A stretch of 64,000 nucleotides of DNA from QHXW01 sp035297145 (GTDB lineage Bacteria > Acidobacteriota > Terriglobia > Bryobacterales > Bryobacteraceae): contig DATGZN010000075.1 in NCBI GenBank assembly GCA_035297145.1, positions 104,195 through 168,194 of the forward strand, given 5' to 3'. This document shows positions 17,673 to 26,206 of this stretch, piece by piece. The notes below the pieces were generated by a model. That model had not been told where the DNA came from, did no database searches, and saw nothing but the letters and a program-made list of their open reading frames with translations. The translations under genes were made by a program, and so were the position numbers. How positions within the stretch are numbered: position 1 is the stretch's first letter; every line of letters begins with the position of its first letter.

Positions 17673-18779
17673 ATGATGACGAATCGCCGCGCGTTTTTAT
17701 TTGGTTCGCTGGCGACAATGGCCTGTGGACGGAGGCGCGCCACTGGATTTCCCGGTTACGCATTTGTCGCCAACGCCGGGGAGCAGTCTGTCGCCGCCGT
17801 GGATCTGACGGATTTCTCGGTCGTGCGGCAGATCCGGCTGGATGCCGCGCCGTCGGGCGTTGTGGCACATGGCGGGCGCCGCTCCGTGTATGTCATGATG
17901 CCGCAAAACGCGACGATTTTAGAGATCGATGCCACCGGCCTTGCGGTGAAACGCAAATTATCCCTGAAAGGGACGGCGGTATCCATGCGCCTTGCTCCCG
18001 GCGGCGCGGATTTGTGGGTGCTCTGCCGGTCTCCTCATTCGCTGATCCGGGTGGCACTGGATAGGTTTCAGGCCAGTCTGCGGGTGAAACTGCCAGCCGA
18101 ACCAGCGGATTTCGACCTGAGCAGCGACGGTTCGGCAGCGGCGGCTGTTTTTACCGAGGCACAGTCCGTGGGGTTCTTGGATCTGGCAAGATCTGGGGCC
18201 GCGAAGTTTTTTCCGGCCGGTGAGGATCCGCGCGCCGTGCGTTTTCGCCTGGATGGCAAGCTGGCGCTGGTGGCCAACCGCAGTGCTCGCATGCTTGCCG
18301 TTCTGGACGCGAAAAGCGGAGCGATGCTGGTACGTCTGCCGCTGGCGGTAGAGCCGGAGAATTTCTGTGCTAAAGCCGACGGCGGCGAGATGTACATCAC
18401 GGGCAAGGGAATGGACGCCGTAGTCGTGGTCTACCCATATCGGACCGAGGTGGCGGAGACGCGGCTCGCGGGCAGAGCTCCGGGGGCCATGGCCGTATCG
18501 CAATCGCCCGAATACCTCTTCGCCGCGAATCCTGAATCCGGCGATGTCACCGTGCTCGAAGTGGAAACCGGGAACATGCTGGCCGCCGTGAAAGTGGGAG
18601 CGCAGCCTTGTTGCATCACGTTCACTCCGGATAACCAGTATGCCCTGGTGGTGAACCATGGGTCGGGAGACCTGGCAGTCATTCGGATGGCGGCGATCAG
18701 GCCGGGGCGCAACAAGACGGCTCCGCTATTCACCATGATCCCTGTGGGTACAGGGCCGGTGAGCGCGGTGGTGGTTTGA
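17673..18779 (+). CDS. YVTN-type beta-propeller protein, Tat-exported
   Basis: About 368 residues from ATG 17673 (or 17676). The N-terminus TNRRAFLFGSLATMAC has a twin-arginine pattern and a Cys that may be a lipidation site, though the lipobox is not canonical. The rest is repeated blades such as YAFVANAGEQSVAAVDLTD, FAANPESGDVTVLEVETG and ALVVNHGSGDLAVIRM, typical of YVTN/NHL-like seven-bladed propellers. Such proteins bind partners or surfaces; no enzymatic motif was seen. Divergent from mreB. Confidence 0.78.
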   Translation: MMTNRRAFLFGSLATMACGRRRATGFPGYAFVANAGEQSVAAVDLTDFSVVRQIRLDAAPSGVVAHGGRRSVYVMMPQNATILEIDATGLAVKRKLSLKGTAVSMRLAPGGADLWVLCRSPHSLIRVALDRFQASLRVKLPAEPADFDLSSDGSAAAAVFTEAQSVGFLDLARSGAAKFFPAGEDPRAVRFRLDGKLALVANRSARMLAVLDAKSGAMLVRLPLAVEPENFCAKADGGEMYITGKGMDAVVVVYPYRTEVAETRLAGRAPGAMAVSQSPEYLFAANPESGDVTVLEVETGNMLAAVKVGAQPCCITFTPDNQYALVVNHGSGDLAVIRMAAIRPGRNKTAPLFTMIPVGTGPVSAVVV

Positions 18780-18798
18780 AAAGAGCAGGTTTTAGGTG

Positions 18799-19830
18799 TT
18801 AGGTTCTAGGGTCGTAGTGGCGGCGCATGGCGCGGTGTATGCGTTTGATGCGGCGTTTTTGTTCTAGCACGGCGCGTTGATCCAGTTTGCGGTCGAGGTG
18901 CGCCAGTTCGCGTTGTAACTTTGCGTAGTTGGCGAGGCGAGCTTGGTCGATGCCAGCTGCCGCTACCGCACACCCGGGTTCGCCCTGATGGCGGCAGTCG
19001 CGGAAGCGGCAACCGGCGGCAAGAGTCGCGATGTCCGAAAATGCGGCGTCTGCGCTCTCGGTATTGCCCCACAGTTGTAGCTCGCGCAGGCCAGGTGAGT
19101 CGATGAGCAACCAGCCGTTGGGTGCGAGGAACAACTCGCGGCGGACGGTGGTATGGCGTCCGCGGCTGTCACTGGCGCGCACTTCCTGAACGATCTGTTG
19201 CTCGCGGCCCAACAGGCGGTTCACTAACGTGGACTTGCCCGCGCCCGAGGAGCCGGCGAATGCGGCGGTCAGGCCTGGCTGTAGATGCGCTTCAAGGGCC
19301 GGCAACCCCCATCCTTCGCGCGCACTGACCGTGAGGATTGGTGCGCCTGACGCAATTTCCGCGACGCGATCGGCGGCTTCGGCAACATCCATACATACGT
19401 CCGCTTTATTCAGCACTACGGCCGGTTTCGCGCCGCTCTCCCAGGCCAGCAACAAGTAGCGCTCGATGCGGCGCGGGTTGAAGTCGCCATCCAGGCCGCA
19501 GACGACGAACAAGACATCGATATTGGTTGCGATCACCTGCTCGCGGATCGCGGCGCCGGGTTGCTTGCGCGAGAACCAGGTCCGGCGCGGCAGGATGTGC
19601 GCAATGCGGCAGCCCTGTTCGAGCGCCACCCAGTCACCCACAACCGGCCAATCTTCGAATCGATGCCGCAGGCGCCCGCTAACCGTCGCCTCGGCCTCGC
19701 CAGACTGGGTCCAAACGAAGAATCGCTCGCGATCCGCGAGAGCCACGCGCGCGGGCTCCATGCGTGTTTCACCAACGCGCGCAAACTCGCTTTCAAAATG
19801 GGAATTCCAACCAAATCTTTCCAGGGACAT
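18799..19830 (-). CDS. rsgA: Ribosome small-subunit GTPase RsgA
   Basis: Circularly permuted GTPase that checks 30S subunit maturation. It has an OB-fold N-terminus, then NKAD (G4), SAREGWG (G5-like), GSSGAGKSTLVNRLLG (G1), RHTTVRREL (G2) and DSPGLRELQLWG (G3). The C-terminal zinc finger is CRFRDCRHQGEPGC. ATG 19830 (343 residues) is preferred over 19866 because homologues start near LERFGWN and AAAGG-like bases precede it. Confidence 0.94.
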   Translation of the reverse strand: MSLERFGWNSHFESEFARVGETRMEPARVALADRERFFVWTQSGEAEATVSGRLRHRFEDWPVVGDWVALEQGCRIAHILPRRTWFSRKQPGAAIREQVIATNIDVLFVVCGLDGDFNPRRIERYLLLAWESGAKPAVVLNKADVCMDVAEAADRVAEIASGAPILTVSAREGWGLPALEAHLQPGLTAAFAGSSGAGKSTLVNRLLGREQQIVQEVRASDSRGRHTTVRRELFLAPNGWLLIDSPGLRELQLWGNTESADAAFSDIATLAAGCRFRDCRHQGEPGCAVAAAGIDQARLANYAKLQRELAHLDRKLDQRAVLEQKRRIKRIHRAMRRHYDPRT

Positions 19831-20015
19831 TCCTGTTACCTTTCCGCACACGTAGAGGGACTTCATCGACCGCGGAACGCGGCCGGACTCGTCAGAAAGG
19901 TTTAGGCAAGGACGGTCAGCGGCAAACTCTCAAGGAAAGTGTAGAAGATGGAGCGGCCTGATGGCAACCTCGGTCTGGTCTGGCGACTTTGACTCGAATA
20001 GAACTGCCGCACGGC

Positions 20016-20124
20016 TGTAGCGCGGGGGTACCGCGCCGTTTGCGGGACACCCGCGGCCTTTCGCAAACCTGACGAACCCGAACGGCCGCAGGTACCCGCA
20101 CACGGCGCGTGTCCCTGCGCTACA
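20016..20124. repeat. Palindromic dispersed repeat
   Basis: About 109 bases with related ends: TGTAGCGCGGGGGTACCGCG at the left, and TGTAGCGCAGGGACACGCGC reading inward from the right on the other strand. The arms share further GCCGT-TGCGGG and TGCGGCC blocks, so it can fold into a long imperfect hairpin. One arm recurs at 44777-44830. The rest of 19867-20158 holds nothing recognised. Confidence 0.65.
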
Positions 20125-20158
20125 GAAATCGATCGGCGTTCTGGCCGTCGATCTAATC

Positions 20159-21424
20159 TCACTTCGGTGGTGGGATGATGCGGTCCACGTCACGGACGCC
20201 GTACGTCGGGCCGAGTTTGCGATAGTCGGTTCCGGCGCGGCCGTTGCGGTCCCAGGCGACCTTGCCGTCACGGAGCGTCATTTCGCATTCGAGGCGCTGT
20301 TTACCCGATAGCTTGCCGCCTGCGGCGTCAATAAACCCGAAATCGCCGGAGCGCATATCCCAGACAGAGATGTCTGCCGGTGCTCCGATGGTGAGATGTC
20401 CCAACTCGGGATGCTGGATCTCTTTCGCCGGATTGATGGTGGATTCGCGAATCACTTCGACGAGCGGCTCGCCCATGGCGAGAAACTTCGACATGGTGGT
20501 GGGCATGTCCATCATGCCGGCATTCATGCTGGTGCCGTGCAAGTCGGAAGAGATGGAATCGGGATAGAAGCCCTGTTCGATTGCCGGGGCCGCGTTGCGG
20601 AAAACAAAGCTGCCTCCACCATGGCCGACGTCGAAGATCACGCCACGCGCACGCGCCCGCCGCAGGTAGTCGTAAAGCTTGCCGTGCTCGTCCACCCACG
20701 GAACAGACGCGCGGAAACAGTGCGTGGTGATATCACCCGGACGCAAGCGCTCGGTGACGAGTTGCCAATAAGGGCGCTCCGGAAGGAACCAGCCAAAATC
20801 GACCATCACTGGAATTCCCGCCAGTTTGCCGGCTTCGATGGCGCGATCGACGGAGATCCAATCCGGTTTCTGATAGTGCGCCGTCTTCACGCCGATAACG
20901 ACATCGTGATGTTTCTTAGCCAGCCGCGCCACTTGTTCCGGTTGGAACTCGCTCGCCTCCTGCTCGGCGGCATCGCTCAGCATACCGAGACCGGAGATGT
21001 TGATGAAGGCGAAGACACGAGTTTGAGCGCGGTCAATCACGAAGTGGCGGAAAGTTTCGAATTCGCGCCAGCCTGCGCTGCCGGCATCCACCATCGTGGT
21101 AACGCCGGTGCGGAAACTGAAGGCGTCGGGCTGCACGCTCAAGTCGCCGGCCCACGCGGCAGCCATGCCCGTCGTGTGGAACAGGTGCGTGTGAATGTCG
21201 ACTAATCCCGGCGTAACGTAAAGGCCGCGAACATCAACCACCGTTTTCGTCTGCGATGCGCTGATCTCCGGCGCGACGGCGGCAATCTTATCGCCCCTGA
21301 TAGCTACATCCATCTGGCGATCGATGCCGTTCTTCGGGTCGATCACGTGTCCCCCTTTGAGGACCAGGTCGTATTGGGCGTGAGCGGCCATGCAGCAAAT
21401 CAGGAAACAGAGTACGCTACGCAC
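20159..21424 (-). CDS. Secreted amidohydrolase/deacetylase-type metallohydrolase
   Basis: 421 residues from GTG 21424, which sits inside the end of the upstream gene, with AAGGAG 9 bases before. This start gives a clean signal peptide ending CCMAAHAQ. An urease-type TIM barrel follows: GLVDIHTHLF metal motif, GVTTMVDAGSAGW, IGVKTAHYQ (possible bridging Lys), GDITTHCFRA, VIFDVGHGGGSF, and SISSDLHGTSMN near the catalytic Asp. It resembles the amidohydrolase/deacetylase group (dihydroorotase-like). Substrate unknown. It overlaps the oxidoreductase gene by 8 bases, so both are coupled. Confidence 0.86.
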   Translation of the reverse strand: MRSVLCFLICCMAAHAQYDLVLKGGHVIDPKNGIDRQMDVAIRGDKIAAVAPEISASQTKTVVDVRGLYVTPGLVDIHTHLFHTTGMAAAWAGDLSVQPDAFSFRTGVTTMVDAGSAGWREFETFRHFVIDRAQTRVFAFINISGLGMLSDAAEQEASEFQPEQVARLAKKHHDVVIGVKTAHYQKPDWISVDRAIEAGKLAGIPVMVDFGWFLPERPYWQLVTERLRPGDITTHCFRASVPWVDEHGKLYDYLRRARARGVIFDVGHGGGSFVFRNAAPAIEQGFYPDSISSDLHGTSMNAGMMDMPTTMSKFLAMGEPLVEVIRESTINPAKEIQHPELGHLTIGAPADISVWDMRSGDFGFIDAAGGKLSGKQRLECEMTLRDGKVAWDRNGRAGTDYRKLGPTYGVRDVDRIIPPPK

Positions 21425-22634
21425 GGATGATGCGCTCCTTCGTTTTATCCCACGCCATATATTTTCGCTTGCGATAGGACTGCACGCCCATCTCGCACGC
21501 GACCACGCCATAGTATCCCAGCATGCAATCGCACTTGAGCGGCTCGTTATTGCGGATCGCCCCTTGCAAATTGCGATGGTGCAGCGTCAGGCTTTCTGCG
21601 CCGGTTTTCTGGTGGGTGATGGGCTGCATGTCCTTCGCGAACGCGTTCTGCGGCGTAATGGTGAAACCGGTCTTGGTGAACTCGAGCGTGGCTTTGTGGC
21701 CGCGAATGACGTGGTCGATTGCCGTGTCGTTGGCCATGGAAGAGATCAGAATCACCGATGGGCCGTTGGGATAATCGAGCGTGATGTTGAACGTGTCGGG
21801 AATTTCCGCCGCACTGTCGCGGAACTCGTATTTGCCCCCAGTGGCCGCGGCGCGCTCGGGAAACGTCAGGCCAAGCGATTTGATGATCCGCGTCACGCGG
21901 TGGATGAACAGATCGGTGGCGATGCCGCCGGAGTAGTCCCAATAGCGCCGCCAGCTCAGGAAGCGGTCGGCGTCGTACGGTCGCTTAGGCGCGGAACCGA
22001 GGAAAGCGTTCCAATCCAGATTCTCGCCGGGACGCACGTCGGGATCGGGCGGATTAGTCCAGAAGTCACCCATGTAGTTGCGCGAATAATCGATCTGCGC
22101 GATGACGATGTTTCCCAGAACGCCCTGCCGGATGTACTCGTTGGCCTTTTCATAGGAATCGTCCGACATGCCCTGCACGCCGACCTGCATTTTGACGCCC
22201 GCCCGCTTCACGCGCGCGATCACTTTCTTTGATTGCTCGACCGTCTTGGTCATGGGCTTCTCGCAGTAGACGTGTTTCGTGCGGGCGAGCGCGTCCATGG
22301 TCATCTGGAAATGCCAGTGTTCAGGCACGGCAATGACAACGTAGTCGATATCTTTGTTGTCGAGAAGTGCGCGGTAGTCCTTGTATGGTTTGCCGTTGGT
22401 AAGCTTGGCGGCGGCATCGCGACGCTTGTCGTATACGTCGCAAACCGCGATGATTTCGATATTGTCGGAATCTTTCATGCCGAGGAGGGCGCGCATGTGA
22501 GCGGTGGCCATGCCACCCGCGCCAATGACGCCGATGCGAAGCCGCTCATTAGCTCCGAGAATGCGCGAGTAGGCTCCGGCCGTCAGAAACGCAGCGGCGC
22601 CGGCGAACTCTCGCCGGGAGATGGAAGAGTGCAT
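21417..22634 (-). CDS. Gfo/Idh/MocA oxidoreductase, Tat-exported
   Basis: 405 residues. Twin-arginine signal SRREFAGAAAFLTAGAYSR. NAD(P)-binding fold RIGVIGAGGMATAHMRAL, with the family motif HVYCEKPMTKTV supplying the catalytic Lys. The C-terminal domain is the usual alpha/beta sheet. Exported members are common in acidobacteria and planctomycetes and act on sugars or cyclitols; the substrate is not predictable. Translationally coupled with the downstream amidohydrolase. Confidence 0.9.
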   Translation of the reverse strand: MHSSISRREFAGAAAFLTAGAYSRILGANERLRIGVIGAGGMATAHMRALLGMKDSDNIEIIAVCDVYDKRRDAAAKLTNGKPYKDYRALLDNKDIDYVVIAVPEHWHFQMTMDALARTKHVYCEKPMTKTVEQSKKVIARVKRAGVKMQVGVQGMSDDSYEKANEYIRQGVLGNIVIAQIDYSRNYMGDFWTNPPDPDVRPGENLDWNAFLGSAPKRPYDADRFLSWRRYWDYSGGIATDLFIHRVTRIIKSLGLTFPERAAATGGKYEFRDSAAEIPDTFNITLDYPNGPSVILISSMANDTAIDHVIRGHKATLEFTKTGFTITPQNAFAKDMQPITHQKTGAESLTLHHRNLQGAIRNNEPLKCDCMLGYYGVVACEMGVQSYRKRKYMAWDKTKERIIRA

Positions 22635-22685
22635 GTTGGAGATTGTGTCACAGGCGGACGTGCGGCGATTTGTGGCGGCGCCCGG

Positions 22686-24014
22686 TTAGTCCTCAGGCAG
22701 CGGTTGGCCCGCGGTTTCGGGCGCAAACAGCATCGCGATCACACCCAGGATGTAGATACTGGAGAGTGCGATGGCCGCCGCACGAAAAGGCTCGGTAAAG
22801 CCTTCCTTGCCGAAGAACACGGTCAGGCTGCCCAGCGTATACGGTCCCGCCGCGGCGATGACGCGCCCGACGTTATAGCAGAATCCGACACCCGAGCTGC
22901 GCAAGCGCGTGGGATACAACTCGGGAAAATAGATGGAGTAGCCGCCGAACACCAGCAGGGTGCAGAAGCCCATCATGGGGACCATCCAGAGCACCTCGGA
23001 AGCTTTGTGCATCAACCCAAACGTCATCACGACAGACGCCATGCCCAGCAGAAACGACATGACGAACGCCGGGCGGCGGCCCACTTTCGCCGTCACGATG
23101 GTAAACGCGGAGATGCCCACAAATGCGCCCACGTCCTGGAGCATGGTGCCCATGCTGACGTACCAGTTTTGCCGGGCGAGCGGCTGGTCTTTCAGAGCTT
23201 CGCGGATCAACTCGGGTGACCAGAAGCCGATACCCCACAACCCGATGACTCCAGCGACCGCCAGCAGCAGGCCGATGATCGTGTTCTTGCGCCACCGCGG
23301 ATGGGTCCAGAGGTCTTTCAGTGAGCCGAGCTGTTTCTTGTCGCCCCCGGCCGCTATCGAATCGTGGATCTTCTGCCATCCCTCGGGTTCCTTAACCTTG
23401 CCGAAGATGATAATTACCGGGAGCGCGGGCAGCACGCCGACCAGGAACATCCAGCGCCATCCCAGCGGCAGCACAACGAAACTGATGGCCGACCCGATGA
23501 TGTTGCCGATGGCGGAAAGCGCCTGCAAACTGCCCAATGCATGCGCGCGCGCAACCTCAGGCATGACTTCCGCCACCAGCGTCACTCCCGCGGCGAACTC
23601 GCCGCCCACGCCGAGCCCCGTGAGGAACCGATAGGCCATGAAATCCCACTGGTTCTGTGAGAGCGCCGAAAGGCCAGTGAAAATGGAATAGACCAGGATG
23701 GTCAGCATCATGGTTTTGGCGCGTCCCCAGCGGTCGCCCATGATGCCGAAGAACAGTCCGCCCGCCGCCCAGCCCAGCATGAAGACAGCGGTGGCTATTC
23801 CGCTGTACCGGGTGATGTCCGCTCCCGACATTGCCGCCGGAAGCAAATCTCGCATGGCGGGCCCGCGCGACAGCACGAAAATGCGCTGGTTCATGGTATC
23901 GAACATCCAGCCGAAGGACGCGACAATCAATACCCACCAGTGATACCCGTTGAGCGCCTTGTACCAAGCGCCGGTTGTCGCCGTCCCACCGGACGAAGCG
24001 GATTGCATAGTCAA
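22686..24014 (-). CDS. MFS transporter, metabolite:H+ symporter type
   Basis: 442 residues, about 12 membrane segments. Signature GIMGDRWGRAKTMML between helices 2 and 3, and YRFLTGLGVGGEFAAGVTLV in helices 4-5, as in sugar/organic-acid proton symporters. Likely imports or exports the substrate handled by neighbouring enzymes; substrate unknown. It lies between the oxidoreductase (51 bases away) and the cupin (32 bases away), consistent with one transcript. Confidence 0.88.
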   Translation of the reverse strand: MTMQSASSGGTATTGAWYKALNGYHWWVLIVASFGWMFDTMNQRIFVLSRGPAMRDLLPAAMSGADITRYSGIATAVFMLGWAAGGLFFGIMGDRWGRAKTMMLTILVYSIFTGLSALSQNQWDFMAYRFLTGLGVGGEFAAGVTLVAEVMPEVARAHALGSLQALSAIGNIIGSAISFVVLPLGWRWMFLVGVLPALPVIIIFGKVKEPEGWQKIHDSIAAGGDKKQLGSLKDLWTHPRWRKNTIIGLLLAVAGVIGLWGIGFWSPELIREALKDQPLARQNWYVSMGTMLQDVGAFVGISAFTIVTAKVGRRPAFVMSFLLGMASVVMTFGLMHKASEVLWMVPMMGFCTLLVFGGYSIYFPELYPTRLRSSGVGFCYNVGRVIAAAGPYTLGSLTVFFGKEGFTEPFRAAAIALSSIYILGVIAMLFAPETAGQPLPED

Positions 24015-24046
24015 TCAGTGTTCCACACTTCGGGGAGTGGTGGCGG

Positions 24047-24898
24047 CTAGGGCTCCTGCGGCGAGAAAGGATAAAGCGATCTCACAGCCAGGATACGTGC
24101 TTTCGGCGTGGCGTCTTTCGAAGCATAGAAGCCCACAGTGCAGTTGAGGCGGAAGAAGTATGCATCGCCCGCCCGCGCGGTATGGCGGCCTTCGATGCCA
24201 TCCATGCCGCCGCCGGCTACCATGTCGCCGGAACCATCGAGCACTAAGTAGATCTCCTCTGCGTTTTCGTGGTGATGCGGGAAATTCGTTCCGCCGGGCT
24301 CGAACTGCATAATGAACAAACTGATGAGCACTTGGCCGGCGGCGATTTTGTCGCGCTTGCTCTTGGTATCGCCCATCAGGAGCTGATAGAGGACGGAATC
24401 CGGATGGCCCGAAACGGGCTGCCATTTCACTTCATCGAAATTGGCGATTAGCGGCTTGGCGGGCGGGGTCGTGCGCACTGCTGCCGGAATCCTATATCCC
24501 ATGACGATAATGCGCACGCCGGTGGCGCTGATCATGGTGTGCCGTACACCGGGCGGCAAATAGAGGAAGTCGTGCTTTCGGACAGCGAGCTTCTCGCTCG
24601 CATAATCCAGGCTTCCCTCGCCATCTAGAACTACGTACGCCTGCTCCTCGGCCGGATAAGACGTGGGTTCGCAGTTGCCGCCAGCATCGATGTCGATTTC
24701 GGCGAACCTCGCTACGCCGCGAGGCACGCGAGCTTGCGAATCCCCAGCGCCGAAAAGGGGCTTGTAATGGCAAGTGGGAGTGGTAATTTCAGATTTCTGC
24801 TCGCGCACGTCCGGAAGATAGCGGTGCAAGAAGGTTGGGTCGATAGTTCGCTCGGCGGCGGCCAGGGGAAGGGCGGCCAGAAGCAGCAGCGTTTTCAT
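24047..24898 (-). CDS. Secreted double-cupin protein
   Basis: 283 residues with a short signal peptide (MKTLLLLAALPLAAA). Two cupin domains: one around EEQAYVVLDGEGSLDY and LYLPPGVRHTM, the other around FPHHHENAEEIYLVLDGSG, with the metal-binding HHH and Glu in the second. It could be a dioxygenase, isomerase or binding protein. The start overlaps the dipeptidase stop... its ATG shares 4 bases (24895-24898) with the stop end of the upstream gene, so the two are coupled. Confidence 0.78.
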   Translation of the reverse strand: MKTLLLLAALPLAAAERTIDPTFLHRYLPDVREQKSEITTPTCHYKPLFGAGDSQARVPRGVARFAEIDIDAGGNCEPTSYPAEEQAYVVLDGEGSLDYASEKLAVRKHDFLYLPPGVRHTMISATGVRIIVMGYRIPAAVRTTPPAKPLIANFDEVKWQPVSGHPDSVLYQLLMGDTKSKRDKIAAGQVLISLFIMQFEPGGTNFPHHHENAEEIYLVLDGSGDMVAGGGMDGIEGRHTARAGDAYFFRLNCTVGFYASKDATPKARILAVRSLYPFSPQEP

Positions 24899-26061
24899 TT
24901 GCCGACGACCTCTCGCATCACGCGCAGTGTATTCCCACCCATGATCTTTTTGATGTCTGCCTCACTATAGCCCTTCTTAAGCAACGCGGCCGTGAGCGCC
25001 GGCATCTTGGATTCGTCCTCCAATCCAATCGGGACTTCGGCGATGCCATCGAAATCGCTGCCGATCCCCACGTGGTCGATGCCCGCGATCTTCACCACAC
25101 GATCGACGTGGGCGACGACATCGTCAAGGTTGGCCGTAGTCGGCTTGGGGTGGGCCCAGTTATCGTGAATGTGCATTTTCGTGGTGTAATCGTCCAGCTC
25201 CTTGCCGGTGAGGTTCGGCTCCGATCCGCCGATGCGGTTGATGTCCCGCAGAGTAACATCCGCTTCCTTCTGGCTGAGGAAACCACCGCCAAAATTGATG
25301 CCCACGACTCCCCCGTTTTTTGCGAGTGCCCGCAGCATATCGTCGGTCATATTGCGCGGGAGGCTGGATAGCGCACGGCAGGAAGAATGCGACGCGATCA
25401 CCGGCTTGGTGGATGCGGCGAGTGCAGCGTAGAAAGTCTTGTCGGAGACGTGAGAGACATCGACTATCATGCCGATGCGGTTCATTTCGTGAACGACCTC
25501 CTTGCCAAATTCGGTCAGGCCATTATGCTGCGGCTTGTCGGTGGAGGAGTCCGCCCAGTCATTGTTGCGGAAATGTGTGAGTGTCATGGAGCGGATGCCC
25601 ATCCGTTGGTACATGCGCAACACCGCGAGATCGTCGGCGATCTGGTGGCCGCCTTCGATGGTTAGAACTGCGGCAATCTTGTGCGCACGGACGATGCGCT
25701 CAACGTCCGCGGCGGTGGTCGCTAACTCGATCCGGTCGGGGTAGCGGTCGAGAACGCTTTGCATGGCGTCGCGGAGGTCGAGGGTGCGGCGTACGGCTTC
25801 CGAGCCCTTATAGAATGTCGGCACCCACAGTGCGAAGAAGGGGGCGTGCATGCCGCCTTCACGTAGGCGGGGTAGGTCGACTTCGCCATCGGGCAGCTTC
25901 TGGCCGAGGTCCACATGTTCCATTAGGACGCGCTGGAGCGTATCGATGTGGCTGTCGATTCCGATGACTTCCGACTGGATGCGGCGGGCGCGCTCCGTGA
26001 TATCGTCTGCCGCGAATAGCGGGACCACAAGCATCAATGCAAGAAAGGTTCGTTTGAGCAC
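24895..26061 (-). CDS. Membrane dipeptidase, peptidase M19
   Basis: Renal-dipeptidase-type zinc enzyme, about 388 residues from GTG 26061 (AAGGGG just upstream); ATG 26076 is the alternative, and a much longer in-frame extension is not credible. Signal peptide VLKRTFLALMLVVPLFA. Motifs: IDSHIDTLQ (HxD), TIEGGHQIADDL (bridging Glu), DVSHVSDKTF, PVIASHSSCRALSS and VGIGSDFDG. Cleaves dipeptides, often with D-residues. First gene of the minus-strand block ending with the amidohydrolase; divergent from the HtrA-like gene. Confidence 0.92.
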   Translation of the reverse strand: MLKRTFLALMLVVPLFAADDITERARRIQSEVIGIDSHIDTLQRVLMEHVDLGQKLPDGEVDLPRLREGGMHAPFFALWVPTFYKGSEAVRRTLDLRDAMQSVLDRYPDRIELATTAADVERIVRAHKIAAVLTIEGGHQIADDLAVLRMYQRMGIRSMTLTHFRNNDWADSSTDKPQHNGLTEFGKEVVHEMNRIGMIVDVSHVSDKTFYAALAASTKPVIASHSSCRALSSLPRNMTDDMLRALAKNGGVVGINFGGGFLSQKEADVTLRDINRIGGSEPNLTGKELDDYTTKMHIHDNWAHPKPTTANLDDVVAHVDRVVKIAGIDHVGIGSDFDGIAEVPIGLEDESKMPALTAALLKKGYSEADIKKIMGGNTLRVMREVVGK

Positions 26062-26206
26062 GATGCCCCTTATCATAAACCGAGGCCAACTCCCGTACAC
26101 TGGAAATAAGGCGGCCTGTCCGTTTTGAGGAGAATAAAGTGTTACCTTCCGCCAGGCTTGGAGCATCTTAGTTAACCGGGGTGAGTTGAATAGCCAACGC
26201 GACTGT

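Noticed and set aside
22233..23219. 328-codon plus-strand frame opposite the oxidoreductase and MFS genes
   Set aside because: Spans two real genes antisense with His/Arg-rich non-protein-like composition.
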